From: an uncultured Alphaproteobacteria bacterium | Lineage (GTDB): Bacteria > Pseudomonadota > Alphaproteobacteria > HIMB59 > GCA-002718135 | DNA: 61,667 bases | Assembly (NCBI GenBank): GCA_902574475.1 | Contig: CACGNZ010000007.1 | Span: 1-61,667 of the forward strand | Direction: 5' to 3' | Shown here: positions 26,222 to 35,970 of the stretch, piece by piece | Position numbering within the stretch: position 1 is the stretch's first letter | Layout: each line of letters begins with the position of its first letter | Made by a program: the position numbers and the translations under genes | The notes under the pieces: generated by a model | Told to the model about the DNA's origin: nothing | Databases searched by the model: none | The model's input: the letters and a program-made list of their open reading frames with translations, nothing else

Positions 26222-27768
26222 TGCAAGTAAGATTAGTTGCTCATAAAGATTATATCATAAGTAAAATTGATAAAAGAATTTATGGTTCTTTCTTAGAACA
26301 TTTAGGAAGAGCTGTTTATGAAGGTGTGTACGAACCTAAACATCCAGACTCGGATGAAAATGGTTTTAGAAAAGATGTAATGAATTTGGTTTCCGATTTA
26401 CATATGCCAGCTGTTAGGTACCCAGGAGGAAATTTTGTTTCAGCTTTCAATTGGGAAGATTCAATTGGCCCAAAAGAAAATAGACCTACAAGATTAGATT
26501 TAGCCTGGAAAAGTAAAGAGACCAATGAATTTGGTTTAAATGAATTTATTACATGGTGTAGAAAAGTAAATACTGAACCGATTTATGCTATAAATCTTGG
26601 AACTAGAGGAATTGATGCAGCTAGAAATATTATAGAATATTGTAATCACCCGAGTGGTTCGTATTGGAGTGATTTGAGAATAAAACATGGATTCAAAGAA
26701 CCTCATAATATTAAAATGTGGTGTTTAGGTAATGAGATGGATGGTGAGTGGCAAGTTGGCCATAAAACTGCATACGAATATGGTAGATTGGCCCACGAAG
26801 CAGCAAAGGCTATGCGTTTGTTTGATAAAAACATTGAGTTAGTAGCTTGCGGAAGCTCACAAGATACTATGTCTACTTTTCCTGAATGGGAAAGAGAGGT
26901 ATTAGATCAATCTTATGAGTCAGTTGATTATATTTCTATGCACAAATATTGGAGCAATTCAGATAAAAGATCTGATGATAGAGAATTAGGAAAACATAGT
27001 ACAACAAACTATCTAACGAATAGTATTGGATTACAAAAATATATATCTGATGTTGAGAGTACTATTAATTTTATAAAATCAAAAAAACGATCAAAAAAAG
27101 ATGTCAAAATTAGCTTTGATGAATATCAGCCCTGGTATCATAGTATAGAATTTATGAATGAGCACTTAAATGCAGATTTAAAAGATTGGCCAAAAGCACA
27201 TCCAATTTTAGAGGATCAGTACAATCTTCTTGATTGCTTGCTTGTAGGTACAGTTCTAAATACTTTCATCAATAATTCACATATTGTTAAAATTGCATGT
27301 ATGGCTCAACTCGTGAATGTTATTCCAGCCATTTCAACAGTCAAAAATGGTATTAGTTGGAGGCAATCAGTTTATTACCCTCTTTATTTTGCATCATTGT
27401 ATGGAAGAGGGGAGTCTTTAAAACTTAAAATTGATTCACCTAAATATTCCAGTGATAATGCAGATGATGTTGATTTCATAGATGCTTCGGCAGTAATTAA
27501 CAATGAAGAAAAAACATTATCTTTCTTTATTATAAATAGATCTGAAAAAGAAAATTCAGAGTTAAGCTTTGATTTATATAATTTAGATATTGAAAAAATT
27601 ATTGATCAGCAAATTATCAATCATGAAAATATTTATATTAGTAATACTAAAGACAATCCCAATGCTATAATTCCAAAAAATACTACTATTGTATCTTATC
27701 AGAATAATGAATTAAAAGCTGATATACCGCCTTTATCCTATTTATTTGTTCGATTAAAATTAAAGTAA
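26221..27768 (+). CDS. Alpha-L-arabinofuranosidase, glycoside hydrolase family 51
   Basis: A 515-residue GH51 enzyme: a TIM barrel with acid/base E172 in CLGNEMDG and nucleophile E301 in ISFDEYQPWY, the GGNFVSAFNWED segment near 69-80, and a C-terminal beta-sandwich. Family members remove terminal alpha-L-arabinofuranosyl groups. No signal peptide is present, so it should act in the cytoplasm on material imported by SBP4. The one-base overlap with the permease gene supports that link. Confidence 0.93.
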   Translation: MQVRLVAHKDYIISKIDKRIYGSFLEHLGRAVYEGVYEPKHPDSDENGFRKDVMNLVSDLHMPAVRYPGGNFVSAFNWEDSIGPKENRPTRLDLAWKSKETNEFGLNEFITWCRKVNTEPIYAINLGTRGIDAARNIIEYCNHPSGSYWSDLRIKHGFKEPHNIKMWCLGNEMDGEWQVGHKTAYEYGRLAHEAAKAMRLFDKNIELVACGSSQDTMSTFPEWEREVLDQSYESVDYISMHKYWSNSDKRSDDRELGKHSTTNYLTNSIGLQKYISDVESTINFIKSKKRSKKDVKISFDEYQPWYHSIEFMNEHLNADLKDWPKAHPILEDQYNLLDCLLVGTVLNTFINNSHIVKIACMAQLVNVIPAISTVKNGISWRQSVYYPLYFASLYGRGESLKLKIDSPKYSSDNADDVDFIDASAVINNEEKTLSFFIINRSEKENSELSFDLYNLDIEKIIDQQIINHENIYISNTKDNPNAIIPKNTTIVSYQNNELKADIPPLSYLFVRLKLK

Positions 27769-27778
27769 TTAATAATAA

Positions 27779-28789
27779 TTAAAGATAATGTGCTTTGTCT
27801 TTAATACGAGCCATTATTTTTTTAGTGGCACCGTCTGATCCATCATGAAAAGTTCCAAATATCTCATCTAGAATACTAACTCCAGCTCCAGCATAATTAC
27901 ATTCAAAATATTTATGGTGCAAATAATGATTGTAATCACCTGATGGCATACTTTTCCCATTTTTGAAAATCATTTTTTCATATCCAGAATGACCACCTAT
28001 TGGTGAAAGAGCTGAGAAAAAAAGATACCACATTGCAATAATTGGATTAGATGGAATTATCCAAAATAAAAAGATCCCAGAAAAAAATAGCAAATGTTCA
28101 ATAGGATGAAATGATAAGCCGCTAAATGGACCAGTATTAACATTGCGGTGATGAACTGCATGTACATATTTATATAATGGTTTCCAGTGAAGTAGTCGAT
28201 GAACAAAATAAAATTGTGCACCTTGAAAAGTTGTTACTAAAAGAAATACAATAAGACAGTAAATTGGTGCTTCTTCCCATGTTATATAATTAATAAAATT
28301 ATTTGCATAAGCCCATAATGTTAAGACTTCGTAAAAAGTCCATATTGGAACACCCCAGCATAAAGTATAAAATAAATTATCTATTAATTGATTATTAAAA
28401 AAAAATTTTTTATTATCTTTATCTAAAGGTTTTGGATTATATTTAAATTCATTTCCCTGAGTATTAAAAGTATACAATCGTAAATGAAAAAAACCAAAGA
28501 AAATTAAAATTATTGCTAAATTCCTTATAAAAATAAAAAGTATCCAGCCTATTTCAAAATTTTTTACTGTATCAAGATCAGGGCTTAAAAATAACCAGCA
28601 AAGAATAGGCATGGCAATAAATATATAGCCCATAAATCCAAATATAAATTTATCTTTAATAAATTTAAAAAGAAATTTAGAAAAATGAAAAGGGAGTAAA
28701 TATTCTGGATTTATAGTTAATTTTTTAAAAGGAGACCAATGACCTCTTTTATCTCTAATGCCATAATCAGTATCTTTAACCGTTTTCAT
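27779..28789 (-). CDS. Sterol desaturase / fatty acid hydroxylase family membrane protein
   Basis: A 336-residue multi-helix membrane protein of the fatty acid hydroxylase superfamily (PF04116 type). Histidine clusters that would bind the diiron centre are visible: HRLLH, HAVHH, HPIEH and HYLHH. It is convergent with the GH51 gene and divergent from the isomerase-like gene. The substrate is unknown; a lipid or hopanoid-type molecule would be usual for the family. Confidence 0.85.
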   Translation of the reverse strand: MKTVKDTDYGIRDKRGHWSPFKKLTINPEYLLPFHFSKFLFKFIKDKFIFGFMGYIFIAMPILCWLFLSPDLDTVKNFEIGWILFIFIRNLAIILIFFGFFHLRLYTFNTQGNEFKYNPKPLDKDNKKFFFNNQLIDNLFYTLCWGVPIWTFYEVLTLWAYANNFINYITWEEAPIYCLIVFLLVTTFQGAQFYFVHRLLHWKPLYKYVHAVHHRNVNTGPFSGLSFHPIEHLLFFSGIFLFWIIPSNPIIAMWYLFFSALSPIGGHSGYEKMIFKNGKSMPSGDYNHYLHHKYFECNYAGAGVSILDEIFGTFHDGSDGATKKIMARIKDKAHYL

Positions 28790-28856
28790 TATAATTTATA
28801 ATATATATATAAAACTTTATTTTTGTTATATATTTTTATATTTGTAGAGCAATAAT

Positions 28857-29660
28857 ATGAAAAATATATCATTAGCTTTAAATCAAATAATATTACCTGA
28901 AGCGCCATTTTCTGATTTTATTTATTTTGCAAAAAAATTAGATGTTGATGCAATAGAAATTAGAAACGATATCAGAACCAATCTTATTAAAGAAAATGAT
29001 CCATTACAAGTAAAGGAAGAATGTGAAAAAAATTCTATCAAAATTCTATCTATAAATGCTCTTCAAAAATTTAATATATGGAATTCAGACAGGAAAGAAG
29101 AATTAATTATACTATGTGAATATGCTCAAAAAGCTAATATAAACTCTATAGTTTTAGTGCCTCTAAATGATGGTTCAATAAAGTCTGAAAAAGATAAAAA
29201 AAAATTATTAGAAGTTTCGTTAAATTCAATTAATAATATTCTTCAAGATTATAATGTAAAAGGGTTGGTTGAGCCATTAGGTTTTAAGAAGTCTTCATTA
29301 CAATTTAAATCACTAGCTGTTGAAATAATAAATAGTTTGCAAAAAAATAAATTACAGCTTGTTCATGATACTTTTCACCATAAATTATCAAATGAAAATA
29401 ATTTTTTCTCTTCTCTAACTGGATTGGTACATTTTTCTGGAGTTTCTAATAAGTATGACAATATTGATTTACAAGATGATCATAGATCTATTGTTGATGA
29501 AGTAGATATTATAGATAACATTACTCAAATTAAAAAAATAATAAAAGAAAATTATAATGGTTATTTTTCTTTTGAACCATTTTCGAATGAATTAATTTCT
29601 AATATAAACATTTTTGAAATTACTAGAAATTGTTTAAGTTTTATCAAAAAACAAATTTAA
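28857..29660 (+). CDS. Sugar isomerase/epimerase-like TIM-barrel protein (IolI/IolE type)
   Basis: A 267-residue protein of the xylose-isomerase-like TIM-barrel superfamily. The opening (LALNQIILPEAPFSDFIYF) and DAIEIRND match inosose isomerase-like members, and metal-ligand candidates occur in VEPLG, HDTFHH and FEPF. It would isomerise or epimerise a keto-sugar or inosose. It begins a run of forward-strand carbohydrate genes that continues to 33317. Confidence 0.75.
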   Translation: MKNISLALNQIILPEAPFSDFIYFAKKLDVDAIEIRNDIRTNLIKENDPLQVKEECEKNSIKILSINALQKFNIWNSDRKEELIILCEYAQKANINSIVLVPLNDGSIKSEKDKKKLLEVSLNSINNILQDYNVKGLVEPLGFKKSSLQFKSLAVEIINSLQKNKLQLVHDTFHHKLSNENNFFSSLTGLVHFSGVSNKYDNIDLQDDHRSIVDEVDIIDNITQIKKIIKENYNGYFSFEPFSNELISNINIFEITRNCLSFIKKQI

Positions 29661-29733
29661 TAATTACTATAAATTGTTAATAAATTTTAATTATTAATAT
29701 AGAAATTTGTTCTAATAATATTATAATAATCAG

Positions 29734-31563
29734 ATGAGGAAAGAACACCCAAGACCTATTTTTTACCGCAAAGATTGGTTAAATTTAAATGGTAAATGGT
29801 CATGCGAATTCTCAAAAGACATAAAAGGTTTTTCAAATACAAAATTAAATAAAAAACAATTTTCAAAAAAAATAAATGTTCCCTTTTGCCCTGAAAGTAA
29901 ATTATCTGGAATTGGGCATACTGATTTTATCCAAGAAATGTATTATCAAAAATCTTTTGATATTCCTAATTCGTGGAAAAATAAAAAAATATTATTACAT
30001 TTTGGGGGAGTTGATTATGAAACTTCAGTTTATGTAAATAAAAAGAAAGTTGGATCCAATACTGGTGGTTCTACTCCTTTTAGTTTCGATATTACAAATG
30101 CAATTTTAGAAAATAAAACTAATGATTTAAAGTTACACGTAATTGATAAAAGATGTCAAGGTAGTATAGGTCCCACACCTTGGTATTTTGGTGATGGTAC
30201 TTTTGATAACGAAAAATTAATTAAAAAATGGGTTCTCAATAAAAAAAGAATACAGCCAAGAGGGAAACAGTCGCCTCATCAACATTCTTGGGGTTGTTTT
30301 TATACAAGAACCACTGGAATATGGCAGACAGTTTGGTTAGAAGCTGTAAATAAGGATAATATTAAAAATATTACAATTCAACCTAATGTAAAATCTTCAA
30401 GCTTTATCTTTATTCCCGAATATTCAAGAAATTTATCTTGTAATTTAAAAATTGATATTTCTTTTAATAACAAAAAAATAATTTCAAAAATTCAACCAAC
30501 ATCAAGTAAAAAATTCTCTATAAAAATTTCTCAACCTAAACTTTGGTCTATTGGAAAACCAAATCTTTATAATTTCACATTTACATTATTAAACAAAGAT
30601 AACAAAACTCTTGATGTTGTTAAAAGTTATGGGGGAATGCGATCTATAGAAATAAAAAGAAATAAAATTTATCTAAATGGAAAACCTCTCTATCAACGTC
30701 TTGTCCTTGATCAAGGATTTTATCCTAAAGGGATATGGACGGCACCTTCTGATAAAGATTTAAAAAATGATATTCTATTATCTATGAAAGCTGGATTTAA
30801 TGGAGCTAGGTTACATGAAAAAGTGTTTGAAGATCGTTTTCATTATTGGGCAGATAAACTTGGTTATCTAACATGGGCGGAGTTTCCAAATTGGGGATTG
30901 AATGAAAATGCTAAAGGTTCTGAAATATCTTTTATGAAAGAGTGGCCTCGCATTGTAAACTATTTGAAAAATCACCCTTCAATTATTACTTGGACACCTT
31001 TTAATGAAACAAATACACTAGAATGTAATTCCCAACATAAAAATTTGATGCGTAAAGCTTACAATGTTACGAAAAAAATTGATCCCACACGACCTGTAAA
31101 TGAAACCAGTGGTTATCAACATCAAAAAACAGATATTTGGACGGTACATCATTATGAGCCCATTCCCGAAATGTTAAATAAGGCGCTTAATCCAAAAAAA
31201 GGTGTTTACAGAAATTTTCCACACTTTGAGACGAGTTACAAAAATGAACCTTATATTATTGATGAGTATGGAGGGGTATGGTGGCTTCCAATAAAATTGA
31301 GAAAGAAAATTAAATCCTGGGGCCATGGAGATAAAGTAAGACCAAAGACGATAAAAGAAGTTTATGAACGTATGGAAAAACTTACCGAGGTAGTTTTAAA
31401 AACAAAACACATACAAGGTTTCTGCTACACTCAACTAACTGATGTTGAACAAGAAACAAATGGTGTTTATCTATATGATAGAACAAATAAATTTAATGTT
31501 AAAAAACTAAGTAAAATTTTTAAAGATATGTCTCTAAAACTTAAAAAAGGTTATATTCAATAA
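29734..31563 (+). CDS. Glycoside hydrolase family 2 protein (beta-galactosidase/beta-glucuronidase-like)
   Basis: A 609-residue GH2 enzyme. Sugar-binding jelly-roll and immunoglobulin-like domains occupy residues 1-310, followed by a TIM barrel with acid/base E425 in TPFNET and nucleophile E511 in IIDEYGG. It starts at the conserved HPRPxFxRxxWxxLNGxW-like segment, so the N-terminus is complete. No signal peptide is present. The exact sugar (galactose, glucuronate, mannose or arabinopyranose) cannot be read. It fits the intracellular oligosaccharide-cutting set. Confidence 0.88.
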   Translation: MRKEHPRPIFYRKDWLNLNGKWSCEFSKDIKGFSNTKLNKKQFSKKINVPFCPESKLSGIGHTDFIQEMYYQKSFDIPNSWKNKKILLHFGGVDYETSVYVNKKKVGSNTGGSTPFSFDITNAILENKTNDLKLHVIDKRCQGSIGPTPWYFGDGTFDNEKLIKKWVLNKKRIQPRGKQSPHQHSWGCFYTRTTGIWQTVWLEAVNKDNIKNITIQPNVKSSSFIFIPEYSRNLSCNLKIDISFNNKKIISKIQPTSSKKFSIKISQPKLWSIGKPNLYNFTFTLLNKDNKTLDVVKSYGGMRSIEIKRNKIYLNGKPLYQRLVLDQGFYPKGIWTAPSDKDLKNDILLSMKAGFNGARLHEKVFEDRFHYWADKLGYLTWAEFPNWGLNENAKGSEISFMKEWPRIVNYLKNHPSIITWTPFNETNTLECNSQHKNLMRKAYNVTKKIDPTRPVNETSGYQHQKTDIWTVHHYEPIPEMLNKALNPKKGVYRNFPHFETSYKNEPYIIDEYGGVWWLPIKLRKKIKSWGHGDKVRPKTIKEVYERMEKLTEVVLKTKHIQGFCYTQLTDVEQETNGVYLYDRTNKFNVKKLSKIFKDMSLKLKKGYIQ

Positions 31564-31581
31564 AATTATATTAATTCTTTA

Positions 31582-32352
31582 GTGTTGAAAAAAAGAAAAA
31601 AAACTTCTCAATCTAAGAATTGTAAAAAATTTCCATCTAGAGAAAGAATTCAGCCAATCAAATATAAAAAACATATAAACGTAACATCTAATAAAGATAT
31701 TATTGTTTTATTTGGACAATCTAACTCAGCAAATTCAGTAATAAGTAAAGAATATAGTAAATCTAAACATTTAAATTATTTTAATAAAAAATTTTACCCT
31801 TTATCTAACCCTGCACTTGGCGCGAATGGTGATAAAGATTCTGTTGCACCAGCCATTGCAGCAAAGTTACAATCTAAAAATCCATATATTTTTTTAACAA
31901 ATGGATGGGGAGGAACTTCAATTTATGATTGGTCTCATCCAAATAGTATGTTGGTTAAATATGTTAAAAAAAATTTAAAAGAATTATTAAAAAAACACCA
32001 ATTAAGATATTTAATTTGGATACAGGGTGAAAGTGATAATAATACTGATGTTGATTATATAAAAGAATTTAACATTTTTCGAAAAAATTTACTTTCAGAT
32101 TTTTCATTTGAAAAATTAAAAGATATAAAATGGATTATTACCCAGACTTCTATTTGTGGAAATGAAAGAGATTATATTCTTAATAATCAACAAAAGAAAT
32201 TAGCTGAAAGACATAAAGTTTATGTAACAAATGTAACTGATAATCTAGATATTAACTATCGTTTCGATGAGTGTCATTTTAATAAATTTGGTACAGAAGA
32301 AATAGCAAATGAAATTGCTAAGATTATTAATCAACAAAATAAAAAATCATAA
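31582..32352 (+). CDS. SGNH carbohydrate acetylesterase (SASA / CE6-like)
   Basis: A 256-residue protein with the SASA-type SGNH hydrolase signature: nucleophile S47 in FGQSNSA, the WGGTSI block, WIQGESDN, and a C-terminal DECHFNKFG holding the Asp-His pair. It probably removes acetyl groups from sugars before the GH2 enzyme acts. The start is GTG 31582 or TTG 31585; no ATG is near. The first 30 residues are very Lys-rich and are not a signal peptide. Confidence 0.75.
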   Translation: MLKKRKKTSQSKNCKKFPSRERIQPIKYKKHINVTSNKDIIVLFGQSNSANSVISKEYSKSKHLNYFNKKFYPLSNPALGANGDKDSVAPAIAAKLQSKNPYIFLTNGWGGTSIYDWSHPNSMLVKYVKKNLKELLKKHQLRYLIWIQGESDNNTDVDYIKEFNIFRKNLLSDFSFEKLKDIKWIITQTSICGNERDYILNNQQKKLAERHKVYVTNVTDNLDINYRFDECHFNKFGTEEIANEIAKIINQQNKKS

Positions 32353-32399
32353 ATTAAATCTTTTGAAAATGATTAAATTCTTATAAAGTTTTAAATATA

Positions 32400-33317
32400 A
32401 TGAAAAATAACTACAAATATAAGGGTATGTGGCCAGTTGCTCCAACACCATTTCATGAAAATGGTGATGTTGATTATGAGGGAATGGAGAGAGTAATTGA
32501 CTGCATGGTTGATCAAAAAGTTGAAGGCATTTGTATTTTAGCTAATTATTCCGAGCAATTTTTACTTTCTGATGATGAAAGAGAAAAATTAACAAAACTT
32601 TGCATGAAAAAAATTGATGGAAGAGTTAAAACTATAGTTACTGTAAGTCATTTTGCAACCGACATTGTTCGTCCAAGAGCTGAATTAGCCAAGTCTCTTG
32701 GCGCAGATATAATAATGATGATGCCTCCCTATCATGGCGCGTTACTTAAAGGTAATTCAGACCAAATATTCGATCAATTTAACGAAATAAGCAAAGTTGG
32801 TATACCAATTATGATTCAAGATGCTCCATTATCAGGTATTGAGCTAACTGTACCTATTTTAACTAAAATGATAAATGAAATTGAACAATTAACATGTTTT
32901 AAAATTGAAAGTGCGCAAGCTGCATCAAAAATAAGAGCACTTATAAAAAATTGTAGTTCAAGATTAGATGCACCATTTGATGGAGAGGAAAGTATTACTC
33001 TTTACGCAGATTTAGAAGCTGGGATCTCAGGAAGTATGAGTTCAGCTTTGCTACCTGAAAAAATAGCACCTGTAATCGACCACTTTTGGAATGATGAAAA
33101 AGAAAAAGCAGAAGAAATTTATAATAATATTCTACCCTTGATTAATTTTGAAAACAGACAATGTGGTTTTAGGGCTACTAAAACTGTAATGAAAGAGGGC
33201 GGGGTAATAAAATCTGACTTCTGTAGAGATCCTATTAAGCCATTAGATCAAGATACAAAAAATTTATTATTAAATTTTGCAAAAAGGTATGATTTAGTCA
33301 GCTATAAATGGGGGTAA
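32400..33317 (+). CDS. DapA/NAL-family lyase or dehydratase (possible 2-keto-3-deoxy-sugar-acid enzyme)
   Basis: A 305-residue class I TIM-barrel protein. The Schiff-base lysine is K168 in CFKIES. The Tyr that DapA has in LYNVP is Gln here (IQDAP, Q140), so it is not a standard dihydrodipicolinate synthase. From memory, QDAP at this place occurs in L-2-keto-3-deoxyarabonate dehydratases of the non-phosphorylated L-arabinose route, which fits GH51 and GH127 nearby. That assignment is inference. It follows the acetylesterase and precedes an acyltransferase by 9 bp. Confidence 0.75.
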   Translation: MKNNYKYKGMWPVAPTPFHENGDVDYEGMERVIDCMVDQKVEGICILANYSEQFLLSDDEREKLTKLCMKKIDGRVKTIVTVSHFATDIVRPRAELAKSLGADIIMMMPPYHGALLKGNSDQIFDQFNEISKVGIPIMIQDAPLSGIELTVPILTKMINEIEQLTCFKIESAQAASKIRALIKNCSSRLDAPFDGEESITLYADLEAGISGSMSSALLPEKIAPVIDHFWNDEKEKAEEIYNNILPLINFENRQCGFRATKTVMKEGGVIKSDFCRDPIKPLDQDTKNLLLNFAKRYDLVSYKWG

Positions 33318-33326
33318 TTACTTCTA

Positions 33327-35369
33327 ATGAAGATTAATTACAGACCTGAAATTGATGGCTTACGTGCAATAGCAGTTTTATCTGTAATATTTTATCATGC
33401 ACGATTAAATATATTTGATTATAATTTTTTTAATGGCGGATATTTTGGTGTAGATATATTTTTCGTAATATCTGGATATCTAATAACCTCAATAATTTAT
33501 AAAGAATTATATTTTAAAAAATCTTTTTCATTTTTAACTTTTTATCAAAGGAGAATAAGGCGAATATTACCCGCTTTGTTATGCGTATTTATTGTAACTA
33601 TTCCTTTTGCATGGATTTATATACTACCTAATAGATTTATAGAATATTCTGAATCAATACTCTATGCTTTGGGATTTTCATCTAATTTTTATTTTTATTA
33701 CTCTGGCTTAGAATATGCTTCAGAGAACGCTCTTTTAAAACCTTTTTTACATACTTGGTCATTATCCATCGAAGAGCAATTTTATATTATTTTTCCTATA
33801 ATATTATATTTCAGTTTTAAATATTTACATAAATATACTTTTATTATTTTAGTCATTTTATTTATAAGTAGCTTTTTATTATCATATTATGGATCTATAA
33901 ACTTTGCTTCACTCAATTTTTATTTACTTCCTACAAGAGCTTGGGAATTATTAGCTGGATCACTGTTAGCTTATATAGAAATTAATTCAGGTCACAGAAG
34001 TAAAAATAAATTATTAAATATTATTTTTCCTTTTTTTGGATTATTTTTAATTATTTTTTCAGTTTATTATTTTGATGATAAAATAATAAATCCATCTTTT
34101 TATACTTTAGTCCCTGTAATTGGAGTAATGTTAATTATTTGGTTTTCTAATAGCAATGATATCACTACAAAAATTTTATCATTTCAGCCATTGGTTGGCA
34201 TAGGTTTAATCTCTTACTCTCTCTATCTTATTCATTATCCAGTTTTTGCATTTGCTAGAATTAATTTGGGTAAGTCCCCTATGTGGAAAGATACAGTTTT
34301 AACTCACTATGATAAAATTGAATTAATTTTTTTAATAATAATCTTATCTACAATTAGCTATTTATTTGTTGAAAGACCATTTAGAAATAAAAACATTAGA
34401 TTTAAATACGTCTTTTTAATAACCTCTATTACAATCTTATTAATATTATTTTTTAATTTAAGTAATATTTTTAATAAAGGGTATCAAAATAGATTACCCG
34501 AAGTAATTGCAGATTCTTTGAATGTTACTCCAACATTTGAAATGTTGTTGGATGATAAATCTAAAAAATGTATTAATAATACTTGTTTTTTTAATACACA
34601 AAGAGAGAAAAAGATTGTTTTATTTGGAGACAGCCATGCAGGATCTCTTTCAATTGGCTTAAAAGAATACTTTGATAATTCTGAATATCAATTTGTAACC
34701 AAATTTAATAATTGTTTTAATTTTAGAGGTATAGATCAAATACATAGAAGAACTAAAAGAATTCATCCTAATTGTAATATTGAGAAATCTAATATTGATA
34801 AAATTTTTTTTGATAAAACTTTTGATAGTACAATTATTATTGTTGGAAGATTTCCAGCATTCTTGAGTAATATGGGTTTTAATAATTTAGAGGGCGGTGT
34901 TGAAAGAGATTGGGATGGTGACATTAAGCTTAGATATCCTTTTAAAAAATCTGAAATTATTGATTCTTTTAATAATTTTGTTGAGTCATTATTAAAAAAT
35001 AATAATAAAATTATTCTTGTATATCCAATTCCAGAAGTAGGTTTTGAACCTGCAAAAGAAATTTTGAAAATGTATATTGATAATCCTAATAAATATCTAA
35101 ATGGGGGATTTAATTACATGCACAATACATCTTATGATGTGTATAAAAAAAGAACAAAAAAAACTTTTGAATTATTTGATAATATTAAATCAGATAATAT
35201 TTCTAGAGTGTATCCTCATAAGTTATTTTGCGATAATTTTGTTGAAGGTAGATGTATAACACATGACGATAATAATATATTTTATTGTGATAATGATCAT
35301 CCATCATTAGCAGGTGCTGAAATGATAAATAATCTAATTTTAGATAAAATAAATAACTTAAAAGAATAA
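33327..35369 (+). CDS. Acyltransferase 3 with C-terminal SGNH domain (OafA-like O-acetylase)
   Basis: A 680-residue inner-membrane protein. Residues 1 to about 380 form the ten-helix acyltransferase 3 domain (RPEIDGLRAIAVL, GGYFGVDIFFVISGYL, RRIRRILP, LSIEEQFY). A periplasmic SGNH domain follows, with GDSHAGS near residue 437 and DNDHPS near the end. Such fusions acetylate LPS O-antigen, capsule or other surface glycans. It is the last gene of the forward carbohydrate run. Confidence 0.9.
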   Translation: MKINYRPEIDGLRAIAVLSVIFYHARLNIFDYNFFNGGYFGVDIFFVISGYLITSIIYKELYFKKSFSFLTFYQRRIRRILPALLCVFIVTIPFAWIYILPNRFIEYSESILYALGFSSNFYFYYSGLEYASENALLKPFLHTWSLSIEEQFYIIFPIILYFSFKYLHKYTFIILVILFISSFLLSYYGSINFASLNFYLLPTRAWELLAGSLLAYIEINSGHRSKNKLLNIIFPFFGLFLIIFSVYYFDDKIINPSFYTLVPVIGVMLIIWFSNSNDITTKILSFQPLVGIGLISYSLYLIHYPVFAFARINLGKSPMWKDTVLTHYDKIELIFLIIILSTISYLFVERPFRNKNIRFKYVFLITSITILLILFFNLSNIFNKGYQNRLPEVIADSLNVTPTFEMLLDDKSKKCINNTCFFNTQREKKIVLFGDSHAGSLSIGLKEYFDNSEYQFVTKFNNCFNFRGIDQIHRRTKRIHPNCNIEKSNIDKIFFDKTFDSTIIIVGRFPAFLSNMGFNNLEGGVERDWDGDIKLRYPFKKSEIIDSFNNFVESLLKNNNKIILVYPIPEVGFEPAKEILKMYIDNPNKYLNGGFNYMHNTSYDVYKKRTKKTFELFDNIKSDNISRVYPHKLFCDNFVEGRCITHDDNNIFYCDNDHPSLAGAEMINNLILDKINNLKE

Positions 35370-35440
35370 TAATTTTTTATAATTTATAGTTTTCAATAAT
35401 TTAATTGACAATTAATCAAATAAATTTAGATATTTAAATA

Positions 35441-35959
35441 ATGAAAAGAATGTTTGAAACATTATTAGAAAGAGCCATGTTTTCGAGCAGATGGGCATTA
35501 GCTCCTGTTTATGTTGCTCTATGTCTTACTCTACTAGTTATTACATACAAAGTTATTGCATTATTTATTTATGAAATCACACACTTAAACGACTTAACTT
35601 TAAATGAACTTCTTGTCTTTGTATTACATATTGTTGACTTAGCTCTTGTAGGAAATTTAGTTTTAATGGTTATATTTGCTGGATATGAAAATTTTGTTTC
35701 AAAAATTGATATTGCAAATCAATCTGAAGATAAGCCAGAGTGGATGGGTAAACTAGATTTTTCAGGTTTGAAATTAAAACTTATTGCTTCAATAGTAGCT
35801 ATCTCAAGTATTGGTTTGCTTGAAGCTTTTATTGATGTTGGCTCAAAAACATCAGAAGAAATTTACTTAATGATATTTATTCATGCTGTATTTATTTTAT
35901 CAGGATTAGTTATAGCAATAATGGATTATATTAGCGGAATTACTAAACATCACCCATAA
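35441..35959 (+). CDS. YqhA family (UPF0114) inner-membrane protein
   Basis: A 172-residue membrane protein with about four helices. It begins with a YqhA-like FETLLERAMFSSRWALAPVYVAL-type segment and keeps the family's DLALVGNL and GLLEAFID stretches. The family's function is not known. It lies 11 bp before a class III cyclase gene on the same strand, which suggests cotranscription. Confidence 0.8.
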   Translation: MKRMFETLLERAMFSSRWALAPVYVALCLTLLVITYKVIALFIYEITHLNDLTLNELLVFVLHIVDLALVGNLVLMVIFAGYENFVSKIDIANQSEDKPEWMGKLDFSGLKLKLIASIVAISSIGLLEAFIDVGSKTSEEIYLMIFIHAVFILSGLVIAIMDYISGITKHHP

Positions 35960-35970
35960 TTAAATAAAAA

